Assembly (NCBI RefSeq): GCF_001192835.1
Contig: NZ_DF968182.1
Coordinates: forward strand, 2,699,113 to 2,763,112
DNA: 64,000 nt
Origin: Lentimicrobium saccharophilum
GTDB taxonomy: Bacteria; Bacteroidota; Bacteroidia; Bacteroidales; Lentimicrobiaceae
Reading direction: 5' to 3'
Positions 30,024 through 38,495 of the stretch are shown here, one piece after another (position 1 is the first letter of the stretch; the number at the start of each line of letters is the position of its first letter). A program made the position numbers and the translations under genes. Below the pieces are notes generated by a model. The model saw only the letters and a list, made by a program, of their open reading frames with translations, was not told the DNA's origin and searched no databases.

Positions 30024-30613
30024 GAAATAATTGCGACAGGACCGGCCTTCCAAAAATGGCGTTAAGAAAACAGGCGGCATGAATTAAAGAAGAAACGTGT
30101 GCGAAGATGTCTGACGAAGCACGGGTGATTTTTGTACATCGGTATTAAGCAGAGAAAGAATGTAACAACCTTCGTTTCTTCCGGCCAAAATGCTCGCCTG
30201 TTTTCAGCCATTTTTGGGAAGCCTTGATCTTTTGGTACTTTTGGATCAAGCCAAAAGTACTGAAACCAAAGAAATTGTAATCCGTTGAGAATGAGTGATT
30301 ATTAGTGCGGACATACTTCCATCTTGTTAGGCCTTCTTTTTATCCCCGCATGACATTTCCCGCTCAAAGACCCCACCGTACCAGACAGGTGAATGAAGAT
30401 TGCCACGAATGCACGAATAGAATATATGCGTTTTAATCCCGATGGGTGTCATAAACTGAACAAGGAGTTTGAAATGCGTTGAAGGAAGTAACAAGATATA
30501 TGCGATATCCGGAAGCGTCTGCGCCAGACAGGTATCGCATGCAAACAATACAAGTGAACTCTTACATCTTACTTCTTACTTCCCGCTATTTCATAATGAT
30601 AAGCCAACCGGCT

Positions 30614-31402
30614 TTAGAGCCCCAGCGACATGGCCAGCAACTCGGCAATGTCGTAGTTTTTTACCTCTTCCTGCTTGTCTTTGAACTTAATGCCGTCAGA
30701 AAGCATGGTCATGCAGAAGGGGCAGGCGGTGGCCACTATCCGGGCGCCGGTGGCCAGCGCTTCTTCGGTGCGTTCGGTGTTCACCTCCCTGTTTCCGGGC
30801 TCTGCTTCCTTGAACATTTGGGCGCCGCCGGCACCGCAACACAGCGCTTTGCTCCGGTTCCGGGGCATCTCGGCGGTGCGTGCCCTCAAGGTGGCGATCA
30901 CGGCCCTGGGCGATTCATACTCGCCATTGCCCCTGCCCAGGTAACAGGGATCATGAAATACAATGGTCTTGTCGCTGAAAACCGCCGGGTCCGCCTTGAT
31001 CCTCCCTTCTTCAACCAGCATCCTGAGAAACTGCGAATGATGGGTGACCTCGTAATGTCCACCCAGGTCGGGATATTCATTTTTGAAAATATTGAAACAA
31101 TGCGGACAGCAGGTGATGATCCTTTTGACATTATAGGCCTTCAGCGTTTCAATCACCGTCAGTGCCTGCATCTGAAAGGTCATCTCGTCACCGGCCCTGC
31201 GGGCAGGATCGCCCGTGCAGGTCTCCTCCGTGCCCAGCACGGCATAACTGATTCCGGCGTGATGCAATAGCCGCACAAAAGCACGGGTTACTTTCTGATA
31301 GCGTTCATCAAAAGCGCCTGCACAGCCAACCCAGAAAAGGTATTCAGGGGTTTCGCCCCGCGCAGCGAGATCGGACATTAAAGGGACTTTGATTGTGTTC
31401 AT
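30614..31402 (-). CDS. Fe-S protein with CCG domains (HdrD/GlpC-like)
   Basis: A 262-aa cytoplasmic protein of the heterodisulfide-reductase-related cysteine-rich family. The first domain has VGCAGAFDERY and TEETCTGDPARRAGDE then ITCCPHCFN. The second has CCGAGG and ACPFCMTML. These cysteine sets bind an Fe-S cluster in HdrB/GlpC/LutA-type proteins and pass electrons between quinone-linked and soluble carriers. The membrane partner is probably the 429-aa protein at 32035-33324 on the same strand. The electron donor and acceptor are not identifiable here. Confidence 0.85.
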   Translation of the reverse strand: MNTIKVPLMSDLAARGETPEYLFWVGCAGAFDERYQKVTRAFVRLLHHAGISYAVLGTEETCTGDPARRAGDEMTFQMQALTVIETLKAYNVKRIITCCPHCFNIFKNEYPDLGGHYEVTHHSQFLRMLVEEGRIKADPAVFSDKTIVFHDPCYLGRGNGEYESPRAVIATLRARTAEMPRNRSKALCCGAGGAQMFKEAEPGNREVNTERTEEALATGARIVATACPFCMTMLSDGIKFKDKQEEVKNYDIAELLAMSLGL

Positions 31403-31482
31403 TATTTCTTGTGTTTTCTTTGTCTGTAGGATATTTGAAAATTAAAAAATATGAAAATGTGAAAATGCCCGTGGCATAATTT

Positions 31483-31875
31483 TCACTTCTTCCGGCTACT
31501 GTTTCTTTGTTCCAACATTTCGTGCTTTAAGTTCTCTCTGGCAGTTGATAGAATTTTATAGAGGATTTTCCTTATTATTTCAATTTTCTCAAGAAGTGAA
31601 GTATTCGTTGGATATGATTTTGCTGCAGCACATAATTCCAACCAATAGGCTGTCTCATCGGCTTCTTTGGTTGCAATTTTCATCTTATGAATAAAATCCA
31701 GCCGGCTTTCACTCTGCTGTGCTTCTCTGACATTGGCTCCAATGGATGTACCGGATTTAAGCAATTGTTTCGCAATCACATACTTTTGCATCTTTTCCAG
31801 CATTTCTGCAAAATCAATTATTTCAAGGGCAAACTCAAAAGTCAATGACTTGATAATGTTCTCTTTACTTTCCAT
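31483..31875 (-). CDS. Four-helix-bundle protein (23S rRNA intervening-sequence type)
   Basis: A 130-aa all-helical protein matching the family often called S23/IVP or four-helix bundle: an early SLTFEFALEIIDFAEML helix, the signature LKSGTSIGANVREAQQSES, then FIHKMKIATKEADETAYWLEL. The biochemical role of the family is unsettled; members sit in rRNA intervening sequences or in mobile intergenic places. Here it lies between two Fe-S protein genes that probably encode one complex, with AT-rich flanks (31403-31482, 31876-32034), which suggests it was inserted there. Confidence 0.85.
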   Translation of the reverse strand: MESKENIIKSLTFEFALEIIDFAEMLEKMQKYVIAKQLLKSGTSIGANVREAQQSESRLDFIHKMKIATKEADETAYWLELCAAAKSYPTNTSLLEKIEIIRKILYKILSTARENLKHEMLEQRNSSRKK

Positions 31876-32034
31876 TTTCTTGTGTTTTTATAATTAAACG
31901 ATTTAATTGAACTACATCTGATTCAGTAAACTATTCATCCTTAAACAATAACATTGATCGGTCCTTTTCCCGGATCAGGAATCAAGGAGCAGTATTTAAT
32001 CATTTACATATTTACAGATTGATTCATTTTCAAA

Positions 32035-33324
32035 TTAAAGCAGGTCTGCCCACTTCATCCTGTCCTCGGCAGGGTATTGCCAGGGAGCGCCGTTGTTCTG
32101 GATGTTCTGCAGCATAGAGGCGATGGACGGGGGCATGGTGGCTTCCTCCATCACCAGGTAGCGCCGCATATCAACGATCAGCGTGGGGTGGTTGATGTTG
32201 ATGGGACATTCCTGGGCACAGGCATTGCAGGTAGTGCAGGCCCACAACTCCTCGGCGGAGATAAAGTCGCGCACCAGGGATTTTCCATCGTCAAAACTCA
32301 GGTCTTTGAGCAAACCCGGGCCTTTCTCCTTCATTCTTGCCCGCAGGTCCACGAATATTTTACGGGGCGAAAGCTTCTTACCGGTAATGTTGGCCGGACA
32401 TACGGAAGTACAGCGGCCGCATTCGGTGCAGGCCAGGGAATCCAGGTAGTTTTTCCAGGTAACATCCTCCACATCCTTCACACCGAAACGGGCCGGGGCG
32501 GCTTGTCCCTCAGGCGCCGGGGCAAAGGCCGTTTCCGGATTCATCATCATCCTTACCTCATTGGTAACACTCTCCATATTGGGCAGTTGTCCCAGCGGCT
32601 CCAGCCTGCTCAGCAGCACATTGGGCACAGAGGTGAATACATGAAAATGCTTGGAGTAAGGCAGTATATTGGCAAACGCGAATATCAGCAGGATATGCAC
32701 CCACCAGCTGACCTCATGAAGTACAATAAGTTCTCTTCCTTGCCCGAACAAAACCGGAGCCAGGGCCGCGCTCAGGGGATATGCGCCTTCGTATCCGCCC
32801 GGATGCATCTGAACATACGTGAGGTTGATCCCCGCCAGGGAAACCATCAGCATAAAAATAATGCCCAGGGCTGCCAGGGCGTCGAGTTTCGACTTTTTCT
32901 GCATTTCGATGCCCGAGAACCGGCGAACGGAAATGAACAGCCGGCGACCCAGGAAAAGCAGCATCGACAACATAATCACATACGCCATGATATCGCCCGA
33001 AGCCATCACCACATCGTAAAACCAGCCGGTGAAGGCCATGCTCCTTTCAAGTCCTGAGATTCCGTCAATCACCATCTCAATGCTTCCCAGGGTGATGACC
33101 ATAAAACCCCAGAAAACCAGGGCATGCACCAATCCTATCAGAGGAAACCTGAAGATCTTGGTCTGACCGATGGCGACTTTCAGCACCAGGCTGATACGCT
33201 GTCCCCAGCTGCTGATGCTGAATGGCTTTGTAAGTGTGAAGAACTTATAGATCCTTCGGATGGTAAAGGCAAAGATGCCGAGTGTAATCAGCAATGCCAC
33301 CGTAAAAATGATCTGTTTTGTCAT
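32035..33324 (-). CDS. Membrane-bound 4Fe-4S electron-transfer protein (HdrE/NarI-like fused to ferredoxin domain)
   Basis: A 429-aa protein. The N-terminal half has about six membrane helices with histidines spaced as in the cytochrome b-type gamma subunits of nitrate reductase (LIGLVHALVFWGF, LHEVSWWVHILLIF, YSKHFHVF). The C-terminal half has two cluster motifs: CTECGRCTSVCP and CTTCNACAQECP. This would carry electrons between quinone and the CCG-type Fe-S protein encoded downstream. The layout is common in anaerobic Bacteroidota; the physiological partner is not known to me. Confidence 0.85.
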   Translation of the reverse strand: MTKQIIFTVALLITLGIFAFTIRRIYKFFTLTKPFSISSWGQRISLVLKVAIGQTKIFRFPLIGLVHALVFWGFMVITLGSIEMVIDGISGLERSMAFTGWFYDVVMASGDIMAYVIMLSMLLFLGRRLFISVRRFSGIEMQKKSKLDALAALGIIFMLMVSLAGINLTYVQMHPGGYEGAYPLSAALAPVLFGQGRELIVLHEVSWWVHILLIFAFANILPYSKHFHVFTSVPNVLLSRLEPLGQLPNMESVTNEVRMMMNPETAFAPAPEGQAAPARFGVKDVEDVTWKNYLDSLACTECGRCTSVCPANITGKKLSPRKIFVDLRARMKEKGPGLLKDLSFDDGKSLVRDFISAEELWACTTCNACAQECPININHPTLIVDMRRYLVMEEATMPPSIASMLQNIQNNGAPWQYPAEDRMKWADLL

Positions 33325-33411
33325 AAGTAGGGTTTATCCGGTGAAAAGCAGTTGCAAGATAGGAAATACTTCTGCAGTAAGCGAAAATCCCGCTTGATTT
33401 TTATTGTATGC

Positions 33412-33425
33412 AGATATGTACATAT
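33412..33425. promoter_or_regulatory. 14-bp palindrome GATATGTACATATC
   Basis: A perfect palindrome 88 bp upstream of the membrane Fe-S protein start, a plausible operator for that gene. The surrounding 33,325-33,942 otherwise holds no convincing gene. Confidence 0.35.
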
Positions 33426-33495
33426 CAGTAAATCATATTCCGGAAGCTGTATGATTTATTTTGAATAACTTATGCTCATAGCAATCAAATTATTT

Positions 33496-33567
33496 CACAG
33501 AGAAGTCACAGTGGTCTTAATTCTTCTCTGTGTAACTCTGTGATGCCTCAGTGTTCTCTGTGTAACT
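33496..33567. repeat. TTCTCTGTGTAACT repeats with inverted copy
   Basis: TTCTCTGTGTAACT occurs at 33524-33537 and 33554-33567, with the complement of its first nine bases (CACAGAGAA) at 33496-33504, giving a possible hairpin. Low-complexity intergenic repeat; no function visible. Confidence 0.5.
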
Positions 33568-33942
33568 GTTTGTTGCACATATATTCAACCAGTTGCACGG
33601 AGAGATTTAAATTCTTTCCCCGAAATTGCCTTATACATTTATACAATTCTTTGGTTTGATTGTGGAGCTGCCATAGCGAAAAACAGCGCTTCAGCAAACC
33701 ATCAAGCCGGAAAATCAGGATGGCCTCCAAAAAAAAGCAGAATAATTTTGCATTTCTGAAAAATGCGTTACTTTTGACCGCAGCAAGCTGAGTATTATGC
33801 GTCAGAAACCTCTCTTCCGGCTTACTTCCAAGACCATCTTCCGCAACATCAAGAACCGGGACGAATATCAGTTTTAATTGCTTTTATCCTGTCATTTTAT
33901 TGACGCAATTCATCTATTTATTACTTTAATTGATTAATTATC

Positions 33943-35319
33943 ATGGAATTACCATTTGCAGAATCATATAAAATCAAGATGGTGGAGCACCTCCGCCGCA
34001 GCACCCGCGAGGAACGCGAACAATGGATCAGGGAAGCCAATTACAACCTTTTCAAGCTTAAAAGCGAGCAGGTATTTATCGACCTGCTTACCGACTCGGG
34101 CACCGGTGCCATGAGCGACCGGCAGTGGAGCGAAATGATGTTGGGTGACGAAAGTTATGCCGGCGCCTCTTCGTATTTTAAAATGAAAGACACCATCAGG
34201 GAAATCCTGGGCTTCGAATATTTCCTGCCTACTCATCAGGGCCGGGCTGCCGAGAATGTTCTTTTCTCCGCGCTGGTCAAAGCAGGTGATATCATTCCCG
34301 GCAACTCCCACTTCGACACCACCAAGGGACATATTGAATTCCGCAAGGCCAAAGCGGTGGACTGCACCATAGCCGAAGCCTTCGACACCACCGTCAATCA
34401 TCCCTTCAAGGGCAATCTTGACCTGAACAAACTGGAAGACGTGCTGAAAAGCCATCCGAAAGAAAAAGTTCCGTTTATCGTGGTTACCGTAACCTGCAAC
34501 TCTTCGGGCGGGCAGCCGGTTTCTATGGAAAACCTGCGCGGCGTCAGGCAACTGGCCGACAAATACGGAATTATGGTGGTCTTCGACTCGGCCCGTTTCG
34601 CCGAAAACGCTTACTTCATCAAGACCCGCGAGGCAGGTTATGCCGGCAAAACCATACGCGAAATTGTGCTGGAGATGTTCAGCTACGCCGACGCCATGAC
34701 CATGAGCAGCAAGAAAGACGCCATTGTGAATATGGGCGGATTTATCGGCATGCGCAGCAAGGAACTTTTCGAAAAGGCTTCCGTTTTCAACATTATGTTC
34801 GAAGGCTACATCACTTACGGCGGGATGTCGGGCCGCGATATGAACGCCCTGGCCCAGGGGCTGCGCGAAGGCACCTGCTTCGATTACCTTGAAACCCGCA
34901 TCAGCCAGGTGGCATACCTTGGTCAGCGGCTGGTTGACTTCGGCGTGCCTGTGCAGCAGCCCTTCGGCGGACATGCCATCTTTGTGGATGCCAAGCGTTT
35001 TCTGCCCCAGTTGCCCAGGGAACAGTTCCAGGCACAGACACTGGCCGTAGAGCTTTACCTTGAAGGTGGCGTGCGCGGTGTGGAAATCGGCGCCCTGCTG
35101 GCCGACCGCGACCCGGAGACCCGCGAAAACCGCTATCCCGCGCTGGAGCTGCTGCGCCTTACCATCCCGCGAAGGGTCTACACCAACAACCATATGGATT
35201 ATGTGGCCACCGCCCTCGCCAATGTGTATGAACGCCGCAACAGCATTATCAAAGGACTGAAAATCACCGGTGAAGCCCCTATTATGCGGCACTTCACCGT
35301 TGATCTGGCCAAAGTATAA
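33943..35319 (+). CDS. tnaA: Tryptophanase
   Basis: A 458-aa PLP enzyme of the tryptophanase/tyrosine phenol-lyase family. PLP lysine is expected at Lys258 in MSSKKDAIV. Residues that separate the two activities favour tryptophanase: FDTT at 124-127 has Asp125 where E. coli TnaA has Asp137 and tyrosine phenol-lyase has Thr. The DSARFAENAYF block is TnaA-like, whereas the lyase has DATRCVENAYF. VRGVEIGA lacks the lyase's substrate-binding arginine. It would cleave tryptophan to indole, pyruvate and ammonia. Several other blocks (MSDRQW, EIVLEMFSYAD) resemble the lyase, so the assignment relies on the active-site residues. No TnaC-like leader with a tryptophan codon and no tnaB are next to it. 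Confidence 0.88.
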   Translation: MELPFAESYKIKMVEHLRRSTREEREQWIREANYNLFKLKSEQVFIDLLTDSGTGAMSDRQWSEMMLGDESYAGASSYFKMKDTIREILGFEYFLPTHQGRAAENVLFSALVKAGDIIPGNSHFDTTKGHIEFRKAKAVDCTIAEAFDTTVNHPFKGNLDLNKLEDVLKSHPKEKVPFIVVTVTCNSSGGQPVSMENLRGVRQLADKYGIMVVFDSARFAENAYFIKTREAGYAGKTIREIVLEMFSYADAMTMSSKKDAIVNMGGFIGMRSKELFEKASVFNIMFEGYITYGGMSGRDMNALAQGLREGTCFDYLETRISQVAYLGQRLVDFGVPVQQPFGGHAIFVDAKRFLPQLPREQFQAQTLAVELYLEGGVRGVEIGALLADRDPETRENRYPALELLRLTIPRRVYTNNHMDYVATALANVYERRNSIIKGLKITGEAPIMRHFTVDLAKV

Positions 35320-35420
35320 TCTGACTTTGTTTCCCGTACAGTGCAACCATTTACCAGGTTGATGAATGCTGGTCCGGACAACAAAAAATAAATCAGGATA
35401 CGGAATATTTAAATTTTTCG

Positions 35421-35428
35421 TACATTTG
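35421..35428 (+). promoter_or_regulatory. Candidate -7 box for the tRNA gene (TACATTTG)
   Basis: TACATTTG fits TAnnTTTG and lies 40 bp upstream of the mature tRNA 5' end. No clear upstream TTG at normal spacing. Confidence 0.45.
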
Positions 35429-35468
35429 CCATCCCAAATCGGGAACAATTGCAGCGTTTAACCTGCAA

Positions 35469-35542
35469 GGGCCTATAGCTCAGTCGGTTAGAGCACCTGA
35501 CTCATAATCAGGTGGTCCCTGGTTCAAGTCCAGGTGGGCCCA
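35469..35542 (+). tRNA. tRNA-Ile2 (CAT anticodon, lysidine-modified type)
   Basis: A 74-nt cloverleaf without encoded CCA: acceptor GGGCCTA/TGGGCCC, D-arm with AGCTCAGTCGG, anticodon stem CCTGA/TCAGG with loop CTCATAA, T-arm CCTGG/CCAGG with GTTCAAGTC, discriminator A. The CAT anticodon could be Met or Ile2. The acceptor pairs C4-G69 and C5-G68 are the ones known in E. coli to be recognised by TilS, and elongator tRNA-Met lacks them, so Ile2 is preferred. It marks the left boundary of the island: the integrase follows 155 bp downstream. Confidence 0.9.
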
Positions 35543-35547
35543 CTGGA

Positions 35548-35590
35548 AAAATACAGAAAATGAAAGGAAAAACTTCATTTTCTGTATTTT
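35548..35590 (+). terminator. Long perfect hairpin after the tRNA
   Basis: A 17-bp perfect inverted repeat (35548-35564 with 35574-35590) around a 9-nt loop, ending in TTTT, 5 nt after the tRNA. Likely the tRNA terminator. Its A/T symmetry would let it work in both directions. Confidence 0.65.
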
Positions 35591-35597
35591 AACCCTG

Positions 35598-35628
35598 ATT
35601 TTAAAGCGTTTGGCTTGCGCTTTAAAAT
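35598..35628. repeat. Second hairpin between tRNA and integrase
   Basis: An 11-bp perfect inverted repeat, ATTTTAAAGCG and CGCTTTAAAAT, around a 9-nt loop, 70 bp before the integrase start. It could be an integrase arm site or an operator; no T run suggests a terminator. Confidence 0.5.
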
Positions 35629-35697
35629 GTGTTCTTTTCAATGTTTACGGCAATTTTTTCTACAAAATTTCTACACAAATTTTAAAGTTAAGTTGCC

Positions 35698-36849
35698 ATG
35701 AACACTTCTCACTTCAGAATCATCCAGCGTACCGAAACAACCAGAAAAGACGGTACATGTTCGTTATATCTCTATGCGAACATTAATGGTGTTAAAATGT
35801 ACTTTACCACCGGAAAATCTATCCTGGCAAAACATTGGAATCAAAAGTCCCAGAAAGTTTCTGCTAATTGTAACGACTTCACCGAAATTCAGGATGCAAT
35901 TGACCTGTATCTAAGCAGGGCCAAAGAGTTCATTGCCCGCGCCAACATTGAAAAACAAACTATTGATCTGGACGCTTTCGAAAGAATGCTACGCGGAGAA
36001 GTATATGACCACACAGACTTCATCGCTTTCATAGAGCATGATATCAAAAATAACTGTGGAAAATATTCGCAAGGAACAATAGCAAATTACAATGTGCAGT
36101 TAACCAAACTAAAAGGTTTCCGCAAAAAGATCTCTTTTCAACAGCTTAATCCTTTCTTCTGGCGGGAGTATGAATCATACTTGTTTGGATTGGGCAATAA
36201 TCCTAATACCATACATAAAGCGTTCAGGACTCTTAAAGTTTTCATTAACAGGGCTATTGAGCAAGGAATTATTCAGGCTAATCCTTTTGCAAAAATAAGA
36301 GTTGAAAGAAATGAAGGCAATATGCAGTTTCTGACCAGAGAGGAATTGGGTAAGCTGGAAAAGCTCTACAAAGGGTTTATGACTGTCGAACTGAAAAGGA
36401 CACTCCAGTACTTTCTTTTTTCATGCTATACCGGACTACGGTATTCCGATATTAGAGAACTAAAACAAAAGCATCTTTTTCTCGGAGAAGAAAGTCATAT
36501 AGAAAAAGTGATGTTTAAAACAAACCGGATAATCAGGATTCCACTTATTGAACAAGCAATAAGACTAATGCCTTCAAAAACGCTTGCAGAACTTGCGGTT
36601 TTCCATGTTTATTGCAATCAGGTAACTAACAGGCACCTTAAGAGCATTATGAAACTTGCCGGAATTAATAAACGCATTTCGTTCCATTGCGCACGTCATA
36701 CATTCGCTACTATTACTTTAGGACTGTGTAACGATATTGCTGTAGTCAGTAAGCTACTCGGACATACAAAGATTGAAACGACTCAGATTTATGCTAAAGT
36801 ACAAGATGAACAGAAAAGGAAGGCGATGAGAATGTGGAATGCGAAATAG
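35698..36849 (+). CDS. Tyrosine recombinase / integrase
   Basis: A 383-aa site-specific recombinase of the Bacteroidota phage-integrase type. An N-terminal arm-binding domain (residues 1-100) and SAM-like core-binding domain (about 105-200) precede the catalytic domain with Arg248 (YTGLRYSD), His330 and Arg333 (HCARHTFA), His356 (LLGHTKIETT) and nucleophile Tyr365. All catalytic residues are intact. Position directly downstream of a tRNA gene, reading away from it, is the standard arrangement for a genomic island that uses the tRNA 3' end as its attachment site. Confidence 0.93.
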   Translation: MNTSHFRIIQRTETTRKDGTCSLYLYANINGVKMYFTTGKSILAKHWNQKSQKVSANCNDFTEIQDAIDLYLSRAKEFIARANIEKQTIDLDAFERMLRGEVYDHTDFIAFIEHDIKNNCGKYSQGTIANYNVQLTKLKGFRKKISFQQLNPFFWREYESYLFGLGNNPNTIHKAFRTLKVFINRAIEQGIIQANPFAKIRVERNEGNMQFLTREELGKLEKLYKGFMTVELKRTLQYFLFSCYTGLRYSDIRELKQKHLFLGEESHIEKVMFKTNRIIRIPLIEQAIRLMPSKTLAELAVFHVYCNQVTNRHLKSIMKLAGINKRISFHCARHTFATITLGLCNDIAVVSKLLGHTKIETTQIYAKVQDEQKRKAMRMWNAK

Positions 36850-37430
36850 CAGATTCAAATCAAATTCATCAGGATTAGTATTCGTGCTCTAAAGAAAACG
36901 TATGCTGCAAACTCAATTGAAACTGATGTTGAAGATGTTTTCAACAAATGGTTGTTGACAAAATACAATATTAGATTTATAGAATGGCCAAACTCTGCAC
37001 TATATTTATTGTGCAATTGTATTTAAGTTTCAGCTATGCAAAATACTAGAGCCGGCTTGAATCCACCCGAACTTTTATAAAAAAGCATTATGTGTACAAT
37101 CCGAGATGTTAAGCCTCTTATTGAAAAATTAGTAGGTAAAAAATGTAATCACATTGACGAACATGTATTGAATTTGACACTATTCAAAAACGGAGATGGT
37201 TTAGGTTATAGCCAATTTAACGAAGTTTTATTATTATTAGGTTATAATAGAGTCGCTGACTTCTTCTTTCAATTTCTTGTAACTGAAGAACTGGAAGGAG
37301 AGGACAGTATATTCTCATTCCCATCGATCCAAGCATTAGAAGAAAAGATTAATCGCTTCATTTATTTTGGACTGCTTTGGTATGGAAATGTGAGATTTGC
37401 ATTTAAGAAAGGCTGTAGTTTAGAATAGCG

Positions 37431-37459
37431 TTGTATTATGAAAATATTGTTTATCTTTG
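37431..37459 (+). promoter_or_regulatory. IS1595 transposase promoter, upstream box inside the terminal repeat
   Basis: TTG at 37431-37433 (the last bases of the left terminal repeat) and TATCTTTG at 37452-37459 with an 18-nt spacer fit the Bacteroidota promoter pattern. The transposase start is 17 bp downstream. Confidence 0.55.
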
Positions 37460-37475
37460 CTCAAACTACTTGCTA

Positions 37476-38495
37476 ATGGACTATCAAGAAATATTATCAG
37501 CCATTCGCGCCTTACCCTCGCACCAACAGGCGAACCTGATTGCAGAATTAACGGGGAACGAAAGTGCCCCCGACTACCTATCATTACGCAGAAACCAACT
37601 GATAAACAAGCAGGTTGGCTGTCCTCATTGCGGAAGCCTAAGGTTTTACAGATTTGGCAAGGATAAGGGCAGCCAACGCTTTAAATGCAGAGCTTGCAGT
37701 CGAACATTTACGGAGTACACGGGCACATGGCTAGCTGGTCTGCATAAGAAAGAGCTTGTTAATGATTACCTTGAACTGATGCATAAGTCCATGTCATTGG
37801 ATAAAATAAAGTTTGCTCTGAGCATTAACAAGAAAACCGCCTTTGATTGGCGTCATAAAGTGCTTTCCTCTCTCGAAGAGGTAAGGAAGGATGATTTCAA
37901 CGGGATTGTTGAGAGTGACGAAACATTCTTTTTGCTGTCAGAAAAAGGGAAAGAACAGCAAACAAGGAAAGGTCGCAAGCGAGGGGGTAGCTCCTCTTCA
38001 AGAGGTGTTTCCAAAGACCAGGTGGCTGTAATCGTGACGTCTGACCGTAAGGGGGCGATGGATATGAAGGTGGTCACCCTCGGGCGCATCAGCAAAGCTG
38101 ACATCGAGAACGCCATTGGGAACCGAATTGAAAAGGACTCCATCCTATGCGCTGATGGGCACGTAAGCTATAAGGGCTTTGCCAAGGATAACCAGCTTTC
38201 ATTGGTGGTGCTACGCGCAGACCTTAAGCAATATGTTAAGAATGGCATCTATCACATACAAACCGTAAACTCTTTGCATAATCGAGTGAAGAAGTGGATT
38301 GACTCAACGTTTTGGGGCGTCTCCACAAAATATCTTCAGAACTATTTAAACTGGTACAGAGTACAGCAAGCAGTCAAGAGCTCGCTTAGACCTACAGAAG
38401 AAGTCGTAAAGTACACAACACTTGACCTTTTAAGTCTTACGAGATACCGAACAATTGGAGAGAAATATCAAACGTTAAAAGCAACGCACTTATAA
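37476..38495 (+). CDS. IS1595-family transposase
   Basis: A 339-aa transposase starting MDYQEILSAI. I chose this ATG rather than the in-frame upstream codon at 37431, because the latter lies in the terminal repeat and promoter. N-terminal zinc ribbon (CPHCGSLRFY...CRACSRTF), then a helix-turn-helix (LDKIKFALSINKKTAFDWRHKVL) and the ISXO2-type DDE core: GIVESDETFF, then ILCADGHVSYKGF, then the acidic/His region of NSLHNRVKKWI. Intact frame. Confidence 0.92.
   Translation: MDYQEILSAIRALPSHQQANLIAELTGNESAPDYLSLRRNQLINKQVGCPHCGSLRFYRFGKDKGSQRFKCRACSRTFTEYTGTWLAGLHKKELVNDYLELMHKSMSLDKIKFALSINKKTAFDWRHKVLSSLEEVRKDDFNGIVESDETFFLLSEKGKEQQTRKGRKRGGSSSSRGVSKDQVAVIVTSDRKGAMDMKVVTLGRISKADIENAIGNRIEKDSILCADGHVSYKGFAKDNQLSLVVLRADLKQYVKNGIYHIQTVNSLHNRVKKWIDSTFWGVSTKYLQNYLNWYRVQQAVKSSLRPTEEVVKYTTLDLLSLTRYRTIGEKYQTLKATHL

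Noticed and set aside
33548-33730. 60-codon minus-strand frame upstream of tnaA
   Set aside because: Its C-terminus runs into the TTCTCTGTGTAACT repeat and no family is recognisable.
36850-37026. In-frame open extension of 58 codons after the integrase amber stop
   Set aside because: The integrase already ends with a normal C-terminus, and read-through is not needed. More likely a remnant of another gene or chance.
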